This document shows, piece after piece, positions 55,001-62,425 of a stretch of 64,000 nucleotides of DNA. How positions within the stretch are numbered: the stretch's first letter is position 1; each line of letters begins with the position of its first letter. The stretch is from CADCVW01 sp964251385. GTDB lineage: Bacteria > Pseudomonadota > Alphaproteobacteria > Sphingomonadales > Sphingomonadaceae. The notes under the pieces were generated by a model. The model searched no databases, was not told where the DNA came from, and saw nothing but the letters and a program-made list of their open reading frames with translations. The DNA lies in the NCBI GenBank assembly GCA_964251385.1, contig CAXUJK010000003.1, forward strand, positions 1 through 64,000, read 5' to 3'. The position numbers and the translations under genes are program-made.

Positions 55001-55308
55001 AACGTGTCGAAACCAGTCGCGGAGATGCTGAAACTGTAATTACCCGGGGGGATCTGCGAAACGCGGAAAGTGCCCGACGAGTCCGTCGTCACCGTGCGCG
55101 TAAACCCTTGCGCATCCGAAGTCACCGCGATGGTTGCGCCCACGACTGGCTCACCGGTCGTGCTACGCACGCGTCCAGACGCGGTGACGTTGGTGTAATC
55201 CTGCGCCGCGGCAGGAACCGCAAGCATCATGCTCGCCGGTATCCCGGCACCCAGGAGAGCCAGGGTCTTCAACGCAACACCACCGCGCAGCAATTTACCA
55301 TTCTTCAT
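52045..55308 (-). CDS. TonB-dependent receptor, Oar-like
   Basis: 1087 residues. Signal peptide ending AVPAAAQ (about 36), a carboxypeptidase-regulatory-like domain (about 40-125, 'GEPVVGATIAVTSDAQGF'), the QEIVVTGRR motif at the plug start (about 135-143), a plug, and a long beta barrel ending in RLQFGVNF with terminal Phe. This is the Oar type, common in sphingomonads and often linked to uptake of large substrates. The gene is visibly less G+C rich than its neighbours. AAGGGGG precedes the ATG. Substrate unknown; no partner genes adjoin it. Confidence 0.93.
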   Translation of the reverse strand: MKNGKLLRGGVALKTLALLGAGIPASMMLAVPAAAQDYTNVTASGRVRSTTGEPVVGATIAVTSDAQGFTRTVTTDSSGTFRVSQIPPGNYSFSISATGFDTLNEAGVAITLDNAANEFTIAATGAAGAAADVDGQEIVVTGRRRIVDFDATTTGAVINVGELATRVPVARDITSVVLLSPGTSQGDTAFGNLPSIAGASVSENVYFINGLNITNFRNGLGAVPVPFDFYETVEVKNGGLSAEFGRTTGGFINATTKRGGNEFHGGILFNWEPDELREDSPTTYAADNDAATSSRTEFIAQLSGPIIKDHLFFYGLYQARDVQSSFGSTGAVSSLAPAANATLATRNNSCFLYPASCLAFPDLPAAANLTLNGTQFSKDRNKSPFYGAKIDAIIVDGQRLEFTYFNTESLTTRDIFGTSLFSLASGGRYNPNTNAPGNYASTTLFRAGGENYVGRYTGSFTEWLTVSAAYGVNKNRDTTESSTPDAPSIIDQRFGASTSVGNPTANSSTAFDKRTFYRADVDLFVNLLGRHHFRGGYDREDLENTSSTLANGQYQLTYANSGARGNNRVATPNTTYVTRRYFQNGGFFTTKGEAFYLQDSWTPIDQVQINVGVRNDSFINKNAEGTTFYDSGSLWAPRVGFSVDPIGDGQTKIYGSFSRYFLPVATNTNVRLAGPELDYTAYYQLADVAADNRPTYGAPIAITGGRACPELALPDDRTAVRNCTVNSDGTTPPFASLVDASLNAQSRDEYIIGVERRLPGRWRVGAYFTQRKLNDSLEDAYIDQGVRGYCTREFETAAEAAQLDSCFAIFDGFHQYSLLNPGSDVTVLLDGVLAGETTARTVTLSAADLGLPKASAKYRAWTVTADREFDGVWSLSGSYTYSSLKGNIEGGVRSDNGQADSGLTTAFDFPSLVNGAFGFLPGHRRHNLKLYGSYQVASFFNVGANLQVTSPRKFGCIGTVPASVDATPDNEAGFGSQYGAAGFYCNVDPSGAVVTTGTADTRVLTPRGSQFSSDWLYNLGLDFALRIPTDAFDGTLRLSVFNVLNRKAELDFQEVGTTAAGAPSALYGQTLSYQAPRSFRLQFGVNF

Positions 55309-55491
55309 CGATCAACCCCCTTGACGACACCCTCGACCTAGTGCCGTGATTACACCTTCGCCGCGTTCACAAGCGAAGGTTCCATGGATGCCTGATGGGC
55401 GGTAGGGAACTACATTGTAAAGCAGGCGTTAGCCCGAACTGAAAAAATACGTTTCAAGTGTAGCAAGAATGTCGCAAACGCGTCGGCGCGC

Positions 55492-56346
55492 TCAGCGCGA
55501 TGCCGCGTTCATACTCCTCTTGATCAGAGCCTGCGGATCGACACGCACGCCCTCGCCATAAAGTAGCCGCCACACCATGCCCCAGTGCAGATGCGGCCCG
55601 GTCGAGCGCCCCGTCGTGCCGATCGCACCGATGCGCTCGCCTTGACGGACGCGGGCGCCGACGGCCACGTCGATGCGCGACAGGTGCAGGAACGCGCTCG
55701 ACAGGCCCATGCCGTGGTCGAGGATCAGCAGATTGCCCTCGATGCTGAACCGCGGCGGGCTCGCCAAAACAACCACGCCGTCGGCGGGCGCGAGCACGGG
55801 CGTGCCGGTCGGGCGCGCGATGTCGACGCCGGTGTGATAGCTTCCGGGCTCGCCGGCGTAGATCGTCTGCGCGCCGAACACGCCGCTAATCCGGCCGGTG
55901 ACGGGCCGGGCGAAGCGTTGCCGCCAGCCTTCGACGCGTGGGCCTTTGAGGGGTTGCACCACCGCACGTGCGAACTCGATACGGGCGACTTCGGCGGCGC
56001 GCGCGGCGATCACCTGCGGGGTGCGGGGCAGGTTGCGGGGGAGCGTTGGCAAGTTGCGGATCGGGCGGGGGACGCGCTCGACGCGCAACGTGCTCGTCGT
56101 GCGCGGGCCCGAGCTCCCGACGGCGACCAGTTGCGCGGCGGGTGCCGCGTCGCGGCCGAACCCTAGGATGAAGCGTCCGTCGGGCGCGATCGGCACGGCC
56201 AGCCCGTCCAGGAGCAGCGCGCGGGTGCCAGGCGGGGCGGTGCCGCGGACCAGCCCGCCTTGCGCGGCCGCGCCGTCGATAGCGATGCCGCACGGTGCCT
56301 GCGCCGCGCCCAGCAGCAGCAGGAGCGCCAACACGCCGAACTTCAC
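55492..56346 (-). CDS. M23-family peptidoglycan endopeptidase
   Basis: 284 residues. Signal peptide (VKFGVLALLLLLGAAQA), a beta-rich middle region, and a C-terminal LytM domain with the zinc ligands in YHTGVDIA (His-x3-Asp) and 'GPHLHWGM' (HxH). It cuts peptide cross-links in the cell wall or activates amidases. GTG start at 56346 overlaps the DUF2093 stop (GTGA). Confidence 0.92.
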   Translation of the reverse strand: MKFGVLALLLLLGAAQAPCGIAIDGAAAQGGLVRGTAPPGTRALLLDGLAVPIAPDGRFILGFGRDAAPAAQLVAVGSSGPRTTSTLRVERVPRPIRNLPTLPRNLPRTPQVIAARAAEVARIEFARAVVQPLKGPRVEGWRQRFARPVTGRISGVFGAQTIYAGEPGSYHTGVDIARPTGTPVLAPADGVVVLASPPRFSIEGNLLILDHGMGLSSAFLHLSRIDVAVGARVRQGERIGAIGTTGRSTGPHLHWGMVWRLLYGEGVRVDPQALIKRSMNAASR

Positions 56347-56564
56347 GCGCGGGTCCCGACCTCCGGCACCTCGGCCTGAAGCGACGCGCCCGCCGACGCA
56401 TAAGGCTGCTGGCGGCGGACGCTCCAATAGCGCAGCTCCTCCAACGGAATGCGCGCACCCGTGACGGCGCACACGACGTGATCGCCGGGCGACAGCACGC
56501 GGAACGTCCCCGCGAGGTAATGCAGGCGCGCCGCCTGCCCGCCGCCGGCACCCCTCATCAGCAT
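56343..56564 (-). CDS. DUF2093 protein
   Basis: 73 residues (71 if the second Met starts). 'ARLHYLAGTFRVLSPGDHVV' then CAVTGARIPLEELRYWSV is the DUF2093 pattern, a small alphaproteobacterial family found beside xseA. Cytosolic, function unknown. Coupled to the M23 gene by GTGA and 14 bp downstream of xseA. Confidence 0.85.
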   Translation of the reverse strand: MLMRGAGGGQAARLHYLAGTFRVLSPGDHVVCAVTGARIPLEELRYWSVRRQQPYASAGASLQAEVPEVGTRA

Positions 56565-56578
56565 GTCGGCATCAACAT

Positions 56579-58015
56579 CTACAGAAATCCCGGCTGGTCA
56601 TCGGACGCGGAATAGCCGCGGCGCTTTGGCCGCTCAACCCCGGCACCCCCTGCCCCGCCCGGCGTCGCATCGACGCTGCCGTCGGCGAAGATCAGGCGGA
56701 CGCGCGATTCGCGGCGAACCGCATCCGCACGCGTCAAGGTCTTGCCCGACGCTGTCGTGACGCGTGCGAACCCACGCGACAACGGCGTGTCGGGATGGGC
56801 GAGCTCGGCCAGCCGCCACAAGGCGCTCAACGCGGCGCGCTTCTCGACGATGCGGCGCGTGATCGCGTCGGCGGGCAGGCGGGCGCGATCCAGCCGCTCG
56901 CGCGCGGCGCGGACCAGGCCGCCCAGCAACGGCGCGCGAAGGCCGCCCGACGCGCGGTTGAAGTCGGAGCGCGCGTGTGCGACCTCAGACCGGAGCGCGC
57001 GTGGCAGGCGGTCGCCCAGATCGTCCAGCCGCTGGCGCTGCCCGCCCAGGATGTCGGCGGGTTCGGGCAGGCGGCGGCCCGCATCGGCCAACCGGTCGGC
57101 GGCGCGCTCGTGCGCGCGCCGGACGCAGCGGCGGGTGCGCCCCGACAGTTCGGCGACGTGCGCCAGAAGCTCGCCGCGCACCGGCACCGCGATTTCCGCC
57201 GCCGCGGTGGGGGTGGGCGCGCGCACGTCGGCGGCGTGGTCGGCGAGCGTGGTATCCGTTTCGTGCCCGACCGCGGAGATGGTGGGGATGACGGACGCGG
57301 CGATCGCGCGCACGACGATCTCCTCGTTGAACGCCCACAGATCCTCGATCGACCCGCCGCCGCGCGCGACGATGAGCAGGTCGGGACGCGTCGCCGCCGG
57401 CATGGCGTTGAAGCCGCCGATCGCGGCCGCCACCTGCCCCGCCGCCGCGTCGCCCTGCACCGCGACGGGCCAGACGACGACGTGCGTGGGGCACCGATCG
57501 CGGAGGCGGTGGAGGATGTCGCGGATGACCGCGCCGGTGGGCGAGGTTACGACGCCGATCGTGCGCGGGAGGAACGGCAGGCGGCGCTTGGCCGCGATGT
57601 CGAACAGCCCTTCGGCCGCCAAGGCCTGACGCCGCTTGTCGAGCAACGCCATCAGCGCCCCCGCGCCCGCAAGCTCGAGCGCGTCGATCACCAGCTGATA
57701 TTTGGATCGGCCCGCAAACGTCGTCAGCTTGCCCGTGGCGATCACTTCGATGCCGTCCTCGGGGCGGAAGCGCAGCATGTTCGCGCAACCCTTCCAGATC
57801 ACCCCGTCCATGCACGCGCGGTCGTCCTTGAGCGTCAGGTAGCAGTGGCCGGACGCGTGCCGCTTGAACCCGGAGATTTCGCCGCGCACGCGCACGTTGC
57901 CGAACGCGTCCTCGACCGTGCGCTTGAGCGCGCCCGACAGTTCGGACACGGTGTAGGGAGGCGCGTTGCTGCCGTCCGGCAGGTCGGCGATCAAGGATTG
58001 GGGGAAGCTTGCCAT
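56579..58015 (-). CDS. xseA: Exodeoxyribonuclease VII large subunit
   Basis: 478 residues. N-terminal OB fold ('YTVSELSGALKRTVEDAFGN', 'HASGHCYLTLKDDRACMDGV'), the exonuclease domain ('IGVVTSPTGAVIRDILHRL', 'LLIVARGGGSIEDLWAFNEE', 'SAVGHETDTTLADHAADVRA'), a coiled coil, and a short C-terminal beta part. With XseB it digests single-stranded DNA to oligonucleotides; xseB is not adjacent. The ATG at 58015 overlaps the purD ATG on the other strand within CATG; its ribosome-binding site is weak. Confidence 0.95.
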   Translation of the reverse strand: MASFPQSLIADLPDGSNAPPYTVSELSGALKRTVEDAFGNVRVRGEISGFKRHASGHCYLTLKDDRACMDGVIWKGCANMLRFRPEDGIEVIATGKLTTFAGRSKYQLVIDALELAGAGALMALLDKRRQALAAEGLFDIAAKRRLPFLPRTIGVVTSPTGAVIRDILHRLRDRCPTHVVVWPVAVQGDAAAGQVAAAIGGFNAMPAATRPDLLIVARGGGSIEDLWAFNEEIVVRAIAASVIPTISAVGHETDTTLADHAADVRAPTPTAAAEIAVPVRGELLAHVAELSGRTRRCVRRAHERAADRLADAGRRLPEPADILGGQRQRLDDLGDRLPRALRSEVAHARSDFNRASGGLRAPLLGGLVRAARERLDRARLPADAITRRIVEKRAALSALWRLAELAHPDTPLSRGFARVTTASGKTLTRADAVRRESRVRLIFADGSVDATPGGAGGAGVERPKRRGYSASDDQPGFL

Positions 58016-59324
58016 GAACGTTCTGCTGGTGGGCGGGGGCGCACGCGAACATGCGCTCGCGTGGAAACTTTCGCAATCGCCGCGCCTAGAAACGCTGTGG
58101 GCGTCGCCGGGCAATCCCGGGATTGCTGGCGAGCTCGACCGGCTAAATGCAGGTAGAGCGCGTGACGAAATCGGCGAACACGGCATTTGCCTGACCATGG
58201 ATCTAACCGACCACGAGGGGCCGCTCGCGCTCTGCAAGACCTATGACATCGATCTCGTCGTGATCGGCCCCGAAGCGCCGCTGGTCGATGGCCTTGCCGA
58301 CGATCTGCGCGCGGCGGGTATTTCCGTATTCGGTCCGTCACGCGCCGCTGCGCGCCTCGAAGGCTCTAAAGGCTTCGTCAAGGATTTGTGCGCGGCGCAC
58401 GGTATTCCAACCGCCAACTTCGTGCGGGCTCGAAGTGAAGCGGACGCTCTCGCAGCGGCGACCCGCTTCGGCTTGCCCGTGGTCGTAAAGGCGGACGGCC
58501 TCGCTGCGGGTAAGGGCGTCACGGTCGCGACCGGCACTGCGCAAGCGTCGTGCGCAATCGCGGCCTTGTTCGCTGATGGTGCCGACGAGGTCCTCGTTGA
58601 AGAATTTCTCAGCGGCGAGGAAGTCAGCCTGTTCGTGCTGAGCGATGGCGAGACCGCACTCGTGCTGGGCAGCGCGCAGGATCACAAGCGCGTCGGCGAT
58701 GGGGACACGGGTCCGAACACGGGCGGCATGGGGGCCTACTCGCCCGCCCCCGTCCTCACGCCGGAGCTCGAGGCGCGTGCCATGGCCGAGATCGTCGGGC
58801 CGACGCTGGCCGCGATGGCGGCGGCGGGGACGCCGTTCTCGGGCGTGCTGTACGCGGGTCTGATGCTGACCGCCGACGGCCCCAAGCTCATTGAATATAA
58901 TGTCCGCTTCGGCGATCCCGAGGCGCAGGTTCTCATGCTGCGGCTGGAGGACGACCTTCTCGATCTGATGCTCGCGACCGCGCGCGGCGAGCTCGCCGGA
59001 CGCGCAATATCGATGAGCCCGAACTTCGCCCTCGGCGTCGTCGTGGCGGCGCATGGCTACCCGGGCGTGCCGCGCGCGGGCGGGACGATCGAAGGCATCG
59101 CCGACGCCGAAGCCGTGGGGGCGAAGATCTTTCAGGCGGGCACCGCGCTCGACGGTACGCGACTCGTCGCCGCCGGAGGCCGCGTGCTGACCGTTTGCGC
59201 GCTCGGCGACGACATCGGAGCTGCACGGGAAGCGGCGTACGCGGCGGTCGCACGGCTGCGCTACGCGGACGGGTTCTGGCGCGGGGACATCGGTTGGCGC
59301 GAAGCGGCGCGCGCGCCGAAATGA
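58014..59324 (+). CDS. purD: Phosphoribosylamine-glycine ligase
   Basis: 436 residues, ATP-grasp. 'MNVLLVGGGAREHALAWKL', 'LVVIGPEAPLVDGLADDL', 'GPSRAAARLEGSKGFVKDL' and 'HKRVGDGDTGPNTGGMGAYS' are all GARS signatures. Second step of purine synthesis. GGGGGAAG lies 5-12 nt before the ATG, inside xseA coding sequence. Its regulation must therefore lie within the xseA gene. Confidence 0.97.
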   Translation: MNVLLVGGGAREHALAWKLSQSPRLETLWASPGNPGIAGELDRLNAGRARDEIGEHGICLTMDLTDHEGPLALCKTYDIDLVVIGPEAPLVDGLADDLRAAGISVFGPSRAAARLEGSKGFVKDLCAAHGIPTANFVRARSEADALAAATRFGLPVVVKADGLAAGKGVTVATGTAQASCAIAALFADGADEVLVEEFLSGEEVSLFVLSDGETALVLGSAQDHKRVGDGDTGPNTGGMGAYSPAPVLTPELEARAMAEIVGPTLAAMAAAGTPFSGVLYAGLMLTADGPKLIEYNVRFGDPEAQVLMLRLEDDLLDLMLATARGELAGRAISMSPNFALGVVVAAHGYPGVPRAGGTIEGIADAEAVGAKIFQAGTALDGTRLVAAGGRVLTVCALGDDIGAAREAAYAAVARLRYADGFWRGDIGWREAARAPK

Positions 59325-59397
59325 TGCGCGCGGGCATGGATTTGCGCCCAGCGCGGGCCTATTTGACTGGCGACGATCCGGCCCGGAGAAGACGTAC

Positions 59398-59721
59398 GTG
59401 TCGCCCCTCTTTAAATTTTCGATCGGACTGGCCGCGACCCTCGCTTCCGCCTGGCTGTTCCATGGACCCGCCGGCTACGGCGAGCGCGTCCTGGCCGGGC
59501 TCGAGGCGCAGGTCCGCCCCCTCGTCGCGCGCCAGGAAGTACGGTCGGTGACCGCCGCCTTCCCCCGCGATCCGATGTCGCGCGCACTGACCTTCCGCGG
59601 GGCCGCCAACGATTTCCAGCGCGAGCGCTTCGTCGAACTCGTGCAGGAAGCGAACATCCGCGGAGTCCGGTCGATCGGCTGGGACCCCGCGTCCCCGGTC
59701 ACGAAGGAGGCCGCACAATGA
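59398..59721 (+). CDS. Membrane-anchored protein with a BON-like segment
   Basis: 107 residues. One N-terminal helix (about 4-22, 'PLFKFSIGLAATLASAWLFH') and a soluble domain with 'EVRSVTAAFPRDPMSRALTF' and 'GVRSIGWDP', which resembles the half-BON lead of sphingomonad OmpA-family proteins, but no OmpA_C domain follows. GTG start at 59398 with GGAGAAG upstream. First of three overlapping or closely spaced genes. Confidence 0.7.
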   Translation: MSPLFKFSIGLAATLASAWLFHGPAGYGERVLAGLEAQVRPLVARQEVRSVTAAFPRDPMSRALTFRGAANDFQRERFVELVQEANIRGVRSIGWDPASPVTKEAAQ

Positions 59722-59828
59722 TCCTTCCCTTGTTCGCCGAAAGCCTGATCTGGCAACTGGGCGCGTACGGCCTGGGCCTGGCCTGCGCGTACGGCATCTT
59801 CGGCCGCGCCGACCGCGGCTACCGTTAG
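59718..59828 (+). CDS. Small membrane protein of 36 residues
   Basis: 36 residues, starting MILPLFAESLIWQLGAYGLG and continuing as a single helix that ends in a basic tail (GRADRGYR). ATG overlaps the upstream stop as ATGA, and the next gene begins 12 bases later. Overlap, helix and placement between two membrane-anchored proteins argue that it is real. Likely an accessory subunit of the same complex (inference). Confidence 0.6.
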   Translation: MILPLFAESLIWQLGAYGLGLACAYGIFGRADRGYR

Positions 59829-59840
59829 GGAGTTTTTTCG

Positions 59841-60419
59841 ATGTTGTTCGTCGCCGGCGAGAACCTGCTCCCCATCCTGGTCGCGCTGCTGATCGGGTTC
59901 GTCACGGGTCTGTGGGTCTGGAAATTCGCGCGCAAGGTCGTGATCAGGTCCGATCCGACGCCTGCCGACGACGCCCCGATGCGCAGACCGTACGTGGACA
60001 ATCGCGGAGGTGCGCCCGTCGTGCCGTTGCGGTCGGCGGCGTCCGACCGGCTTGTGGTAGTCGACGACGACGACCCGGAAGTCTTTCCCACACCGCGGCC
60101 CGAGCCCGAGGTTCTGGCGAGACGATCGATTGCGCCTCGCGCTTCCGGGCGCGCCGCAGAGACGGTCGCAGCGAAGATCGAGGGCGACGACTTGCAGGTG
60201 ATGAAAGGCGTCGGCCCTCGCCTGGCCGATCTGCTCGGTGCCGAGGGAATCACGCGTTACGAACAGATCGCGCAATTGACCTCCGACGATCTTGCCCGCC
60301 TCGATGCGCATCTGGGTGCGTTCAAGGGCCGGCTGGTCCGCGACCGGATCGTGGAACAGGCGGCGTTCCTGGCCGCGGGCGATCGGGCTGGGTACGAACG
60401 CGAATTCGGACGACTCTAG
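59841..60419 (+). CDS. Membrane-anchored helix-hairpin-helix protein
   Basis: 192 residues. N-terminal helix (about 8-28), a disordered Pro/Asp/Arg linker (about 35-115), and a C-terminal helix-hairpin-helix-like domain ('DLQVMKGVGPRLADLLGAEG', 'ITRYEQIAQLTSDDLARLDA', 'RDRIVEQAAFLAAGDRAGYE'). The GVGPRLADLL motif normally contacts nucleic acid backbone, yet the protein is tethered to the membrane. Last gene of the trio; convergent with the winged-helix gene after three bases. Confidence 0.75.
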   Translation: MLFVAGENLLPILVALLIGFVTGLWVWKFARKVVIRSDPTPADDAPMRRPYVDNRGGAPVVPLRSAASDRLVVVDDDDPEVFPTPRPEPEVLARRSIAPRASGRAAETVAAKIEGDDLQVMKGVGPRLADLLGAEGITRYEQIAQLTSDDLARLDAHLGAFKGRLVRDRIVEQAAFLAAGDRAGYEREFGRL

Positions 60420-60422
60420 CCG

Positions 60423-60839
60423 CTATTCGACCCCGTCGCCCGTCTGATCGAACAGCAGGTCGAAATCACCTACGATCTTTGGCGCAAGTCTGACCCAGCT
60501 GCGTCGCCTGTCCGTCCGGTCCGGGTAGCGGTAGACGAACCCGTCGACCGCAAGCTTTTCCAACTTACGAAGTCCAGTGGTCGGCGGCACGTCCGCCGCC
60601 AATGCGAGATCGCTTACGCTGACGCATCGACCCTCGCGTAGCGCGATATAGAGTTCAAGCAACATCTCGTAGCGGGCATCGGACAATATGGGACTGCCGA
60701 ATATGAGATGCGCCCGGTTGCGTGTGCGTTGGACGCGTCGTGCGAAGGCAAGGCGGGCCTTGTTGGTCTCGTCCGGCGAAGCCGCTGGAGTTTTTGGGTC
60801 GAGCGGCCCGGGGTAGAAGTCATCGTCGGCTGATCGCAT
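60423..60839 (-). CDS. Winged-helix (MarR-like) transcription regulator
   Basis: 138 residues. A single winged helix-turn-helix domain (about 50-125: 'LSDARYEMLLELYIALREGR', 'VSVSDLALAADVPPTTGLRK', 'RYPDRTDRRRSWVRL') after a charged N-terminus. It is probably a DNA-binding regulator without a ligand domain. A hairpin containing the only ribosome-binding-like GGATG sits directly before its ATG, and a strong -10 box lies further upstream. It may control itself or the neighbouring membrane genes. Confidence 0.75.
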   Translation of the reverse strand: MRSADDDFYPGPLDPKTPAASPDETNKARLAFARRVQRTRNRAHLIFGSPILSDARYEMLLELYIALREGRCVSVSDLALAADVPPTTGLRKLEKLAVDGFVYRYPDRTDRRRSWVRLAPKIVGDFDLLFDQTGDGVE

Positions 60840-60840
60840 C

Positions 60841-60898
60841 GGTCATCCAGGTTGAGGATGGATTGACCTATGATAGCCCACCGGTAAATTCCATTATA
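60841..60898 (-). promoter_or_regulatory. Promoter and leader hairpin of the winged-helix gene
   Basis: The minus strand has TATAAT (60893-60898) with only a weak -35, AATTTG (60916-60921), 17 bp away. The -10 lies within the inverted repeat TTCCAT-8-ATGGAA (60889-60908). The leader folds GGTCAATCCA with TGGATGACC (60868-60841) one base before the ATG, enclosing the ribosome-binding GGATG. Both transcriptional and translational autocontrol are possible. Confidence 0.55.
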
Positions 60899-60904
60899 TC
60901 CGAT

Positions 60905-60930
60905 GGAAAAGCGTCCAAATTGGACGCTTA
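60905..60930 (-). terminator. Terminator of the CorC-type gene
   Basis: AAGCGTCC (60909-60916), AAATT, GGACGCTT (60922-60929) make an 8-bp perfect stem; on the minus strand it is followed by TTTTCC. It lies 36 bp after the stop of the 60966 gene. Because the stem overlaps the -35 region of the winged-helix promoter it may also serve as an operator. Confidence 0.6.
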
Positions 60931-60965
60931 GATACGCGCGCAGCGAACCGGCGGATGCACGCGAC

Positions 60966-62279
60966 CTACACCCGCTCCTCGCTGGCGAGCAGCTTGTCGA
61001 TCTTGCGCCCGTCCATGTCGACGATCTCGAACAGCCATCCGTCGTGGCGAAAACGCTCTCCCGTTTCCGGCAGGCGCTTCAGCACGGACAGCGCGAAGCC
61101 GGCGGTGGTCGCGTAGTCGCGGTCGTCGGGCAGCGTCACGCCGAGCCGGTCCGACAACGCGTCCGCGCTGAGCGATCCGCTCACCAGCCAGCTGCCGTCG
61201 TCACGTTCGACCAGCGGCGGGTCGGTGCCTTCGTCGGCATCGGACGCAAATTCGCCGGCAAGCGCGGCCAGGATGTTGGCGGCCGTGATCAACCCTTCGA
61301 AATGGCCGTACTCGTCGTGCACGAAGGCCATCGGCACGTCCGCGCCGCGCAGCACGAGCAGCGCGTCCATCGCGTCCATCTGATCGGGAACGACGGGGGC
61401 CGATCTCATCAGGTCGCGCAACGACAGCGGTCGTCCCTCGATCAGCGCCGCGGCGATGTCCCGCGCCTGCACCACGCCGACGATTTCTTCCACGGAACCT
61501 TCGGCGACCGGGAAGCGGTTGTGTGACGAGGCGACGAGCGCCGCGCGCACGGTCGGCTCGTCCGCGTCGACGTCGATCCAGTCGACATTGACGCGCGGGG
61601 TCATGACTTCGCGCGCGGGCCGGTCGGCGAGGCGGACGACGCCGGAGATGATCTGGCGTTCGGATTCCTCCAGAACGCCCGCGCCGTGCGCCTCGGCGAC
61701 CACCAGGTGCAGTTCCTCGGCGGTGACGTCGTTGCGCGACTCGCGGCTCATCCCGAGCAGGCGGAAGATGAGCGCGCTGCTGCGGTCGAGCAGCCAGCCG
61801 AGCGGCGCGGTCGCGACCGCGAGCCAGCGCATGGGAATCGCCATGACCGCCGCGATGCCTTCCGGACGGCGCAACGCGAACTGCTTGGGCACGAGCTCGC
61901 CGACGATGAGCGATGCGTAGGTTGTCAGGATGATGACGACCGCGAACCCGGCGCGCGCGGCAGTGGCGGGCTGGAGGCCCATCGTGGCGAGCCATTCGCC
62001 CACGGGCCTGCCAAGGGTCGATCCGGAATAGGCACCCGCGATGATCCCGATTAGCGTGATGCCGATCTGCACGGTCGACAGGAAGCGCCCGGGATCCTCG
62101 CCCAGCTCGATCGCGACACGCGCGCCGCGACGGCGAAGCGTGTTCGCGCCTTTGGCCATCGCCGACAGCCGTGGCTTGCGTGCCGACACGATCGCGAGCT
62201 CCGACATCGCGAACACGCCGTTGAGCGCGATCAGCCCGAGGATGATCAGAACGTCGAACCAGGGAAAGGGTGATGACAT
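60966..62279 (-). CDS. HlyC/CorC-family membrane transporter (CNNM-CBS-CorC_HlyC)
   Basis: 437 residues. N-terminal CNNM/DUF21 domain with four membrane segments (about 8-180), a CBS pair (about 205-330, 'AREVMTPRVNVDWIDVDADE'), and a C-terminal CorC_HlyC domain ending GRKIDKLLASEERV. Homologues export Mg2+ or Co2+, although many are named haemolysins by habit. ATG at 62279. It stands alone, followed by a hairpin terminator and divergent from the OmpA lipoprotein. Confidence 0.92.
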   Translation of the reverse strand: MSSPFPWFDVLIILGLIALNGVFAMSELAIVSARKPRLSAMAKGANTLRRRGARVAIELGEDPGRFLSTVQIGITLIGIIAGAYSGSTLGRPVGEWLATMGLQPATAARAGFAVVIILTTYASLIVGELVPKQFALRRPEGIAAVMAIPMRWLAVATAPLGWLLDRSSALIFRLLGMSRESRNDVTAEELHLVVAEAHGAGVLEESERQIISGVVRLADRPAREVMTPRVNVDWIDVDADEPTVRAALVASSHNRFPVAEGSVEEIVGVVQARDIAAALIEGRPLSLRDLMRSAPVVPDQMDAMDALLVLRGADVPMAFVHDEYGHFEGLITAANILAALAGEFASDADEGTDPPLVERDDGSWLVSGSLSADALSDRLGVTLPDDRDYATTAGFALSVLKRLPETGERFRHDGWLFEIVDMDGRKIDKLLASEERV

Positions 62280-62425
62280 CGCGCGGGGTGCAGCGATCCT
62301 ACCCAAAAGCTTTCGCGGCGGCAACGCGCGCCTCACCGGGCGTTCACGCCGCTTGTGGGAACCGCCCGGCGACGGCGGCGGTTACGCCGCTTGACTCACA
62401 TGGATCAACCAAGGGGACTTTCGAC

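Noticed and set aside
60909..60929. Palindrome as operator only
   Set aside because: The run of T after the stem on the minus strand and its place just after the CorC-type gene favour a terminator, so operator is kept only as an alternative.
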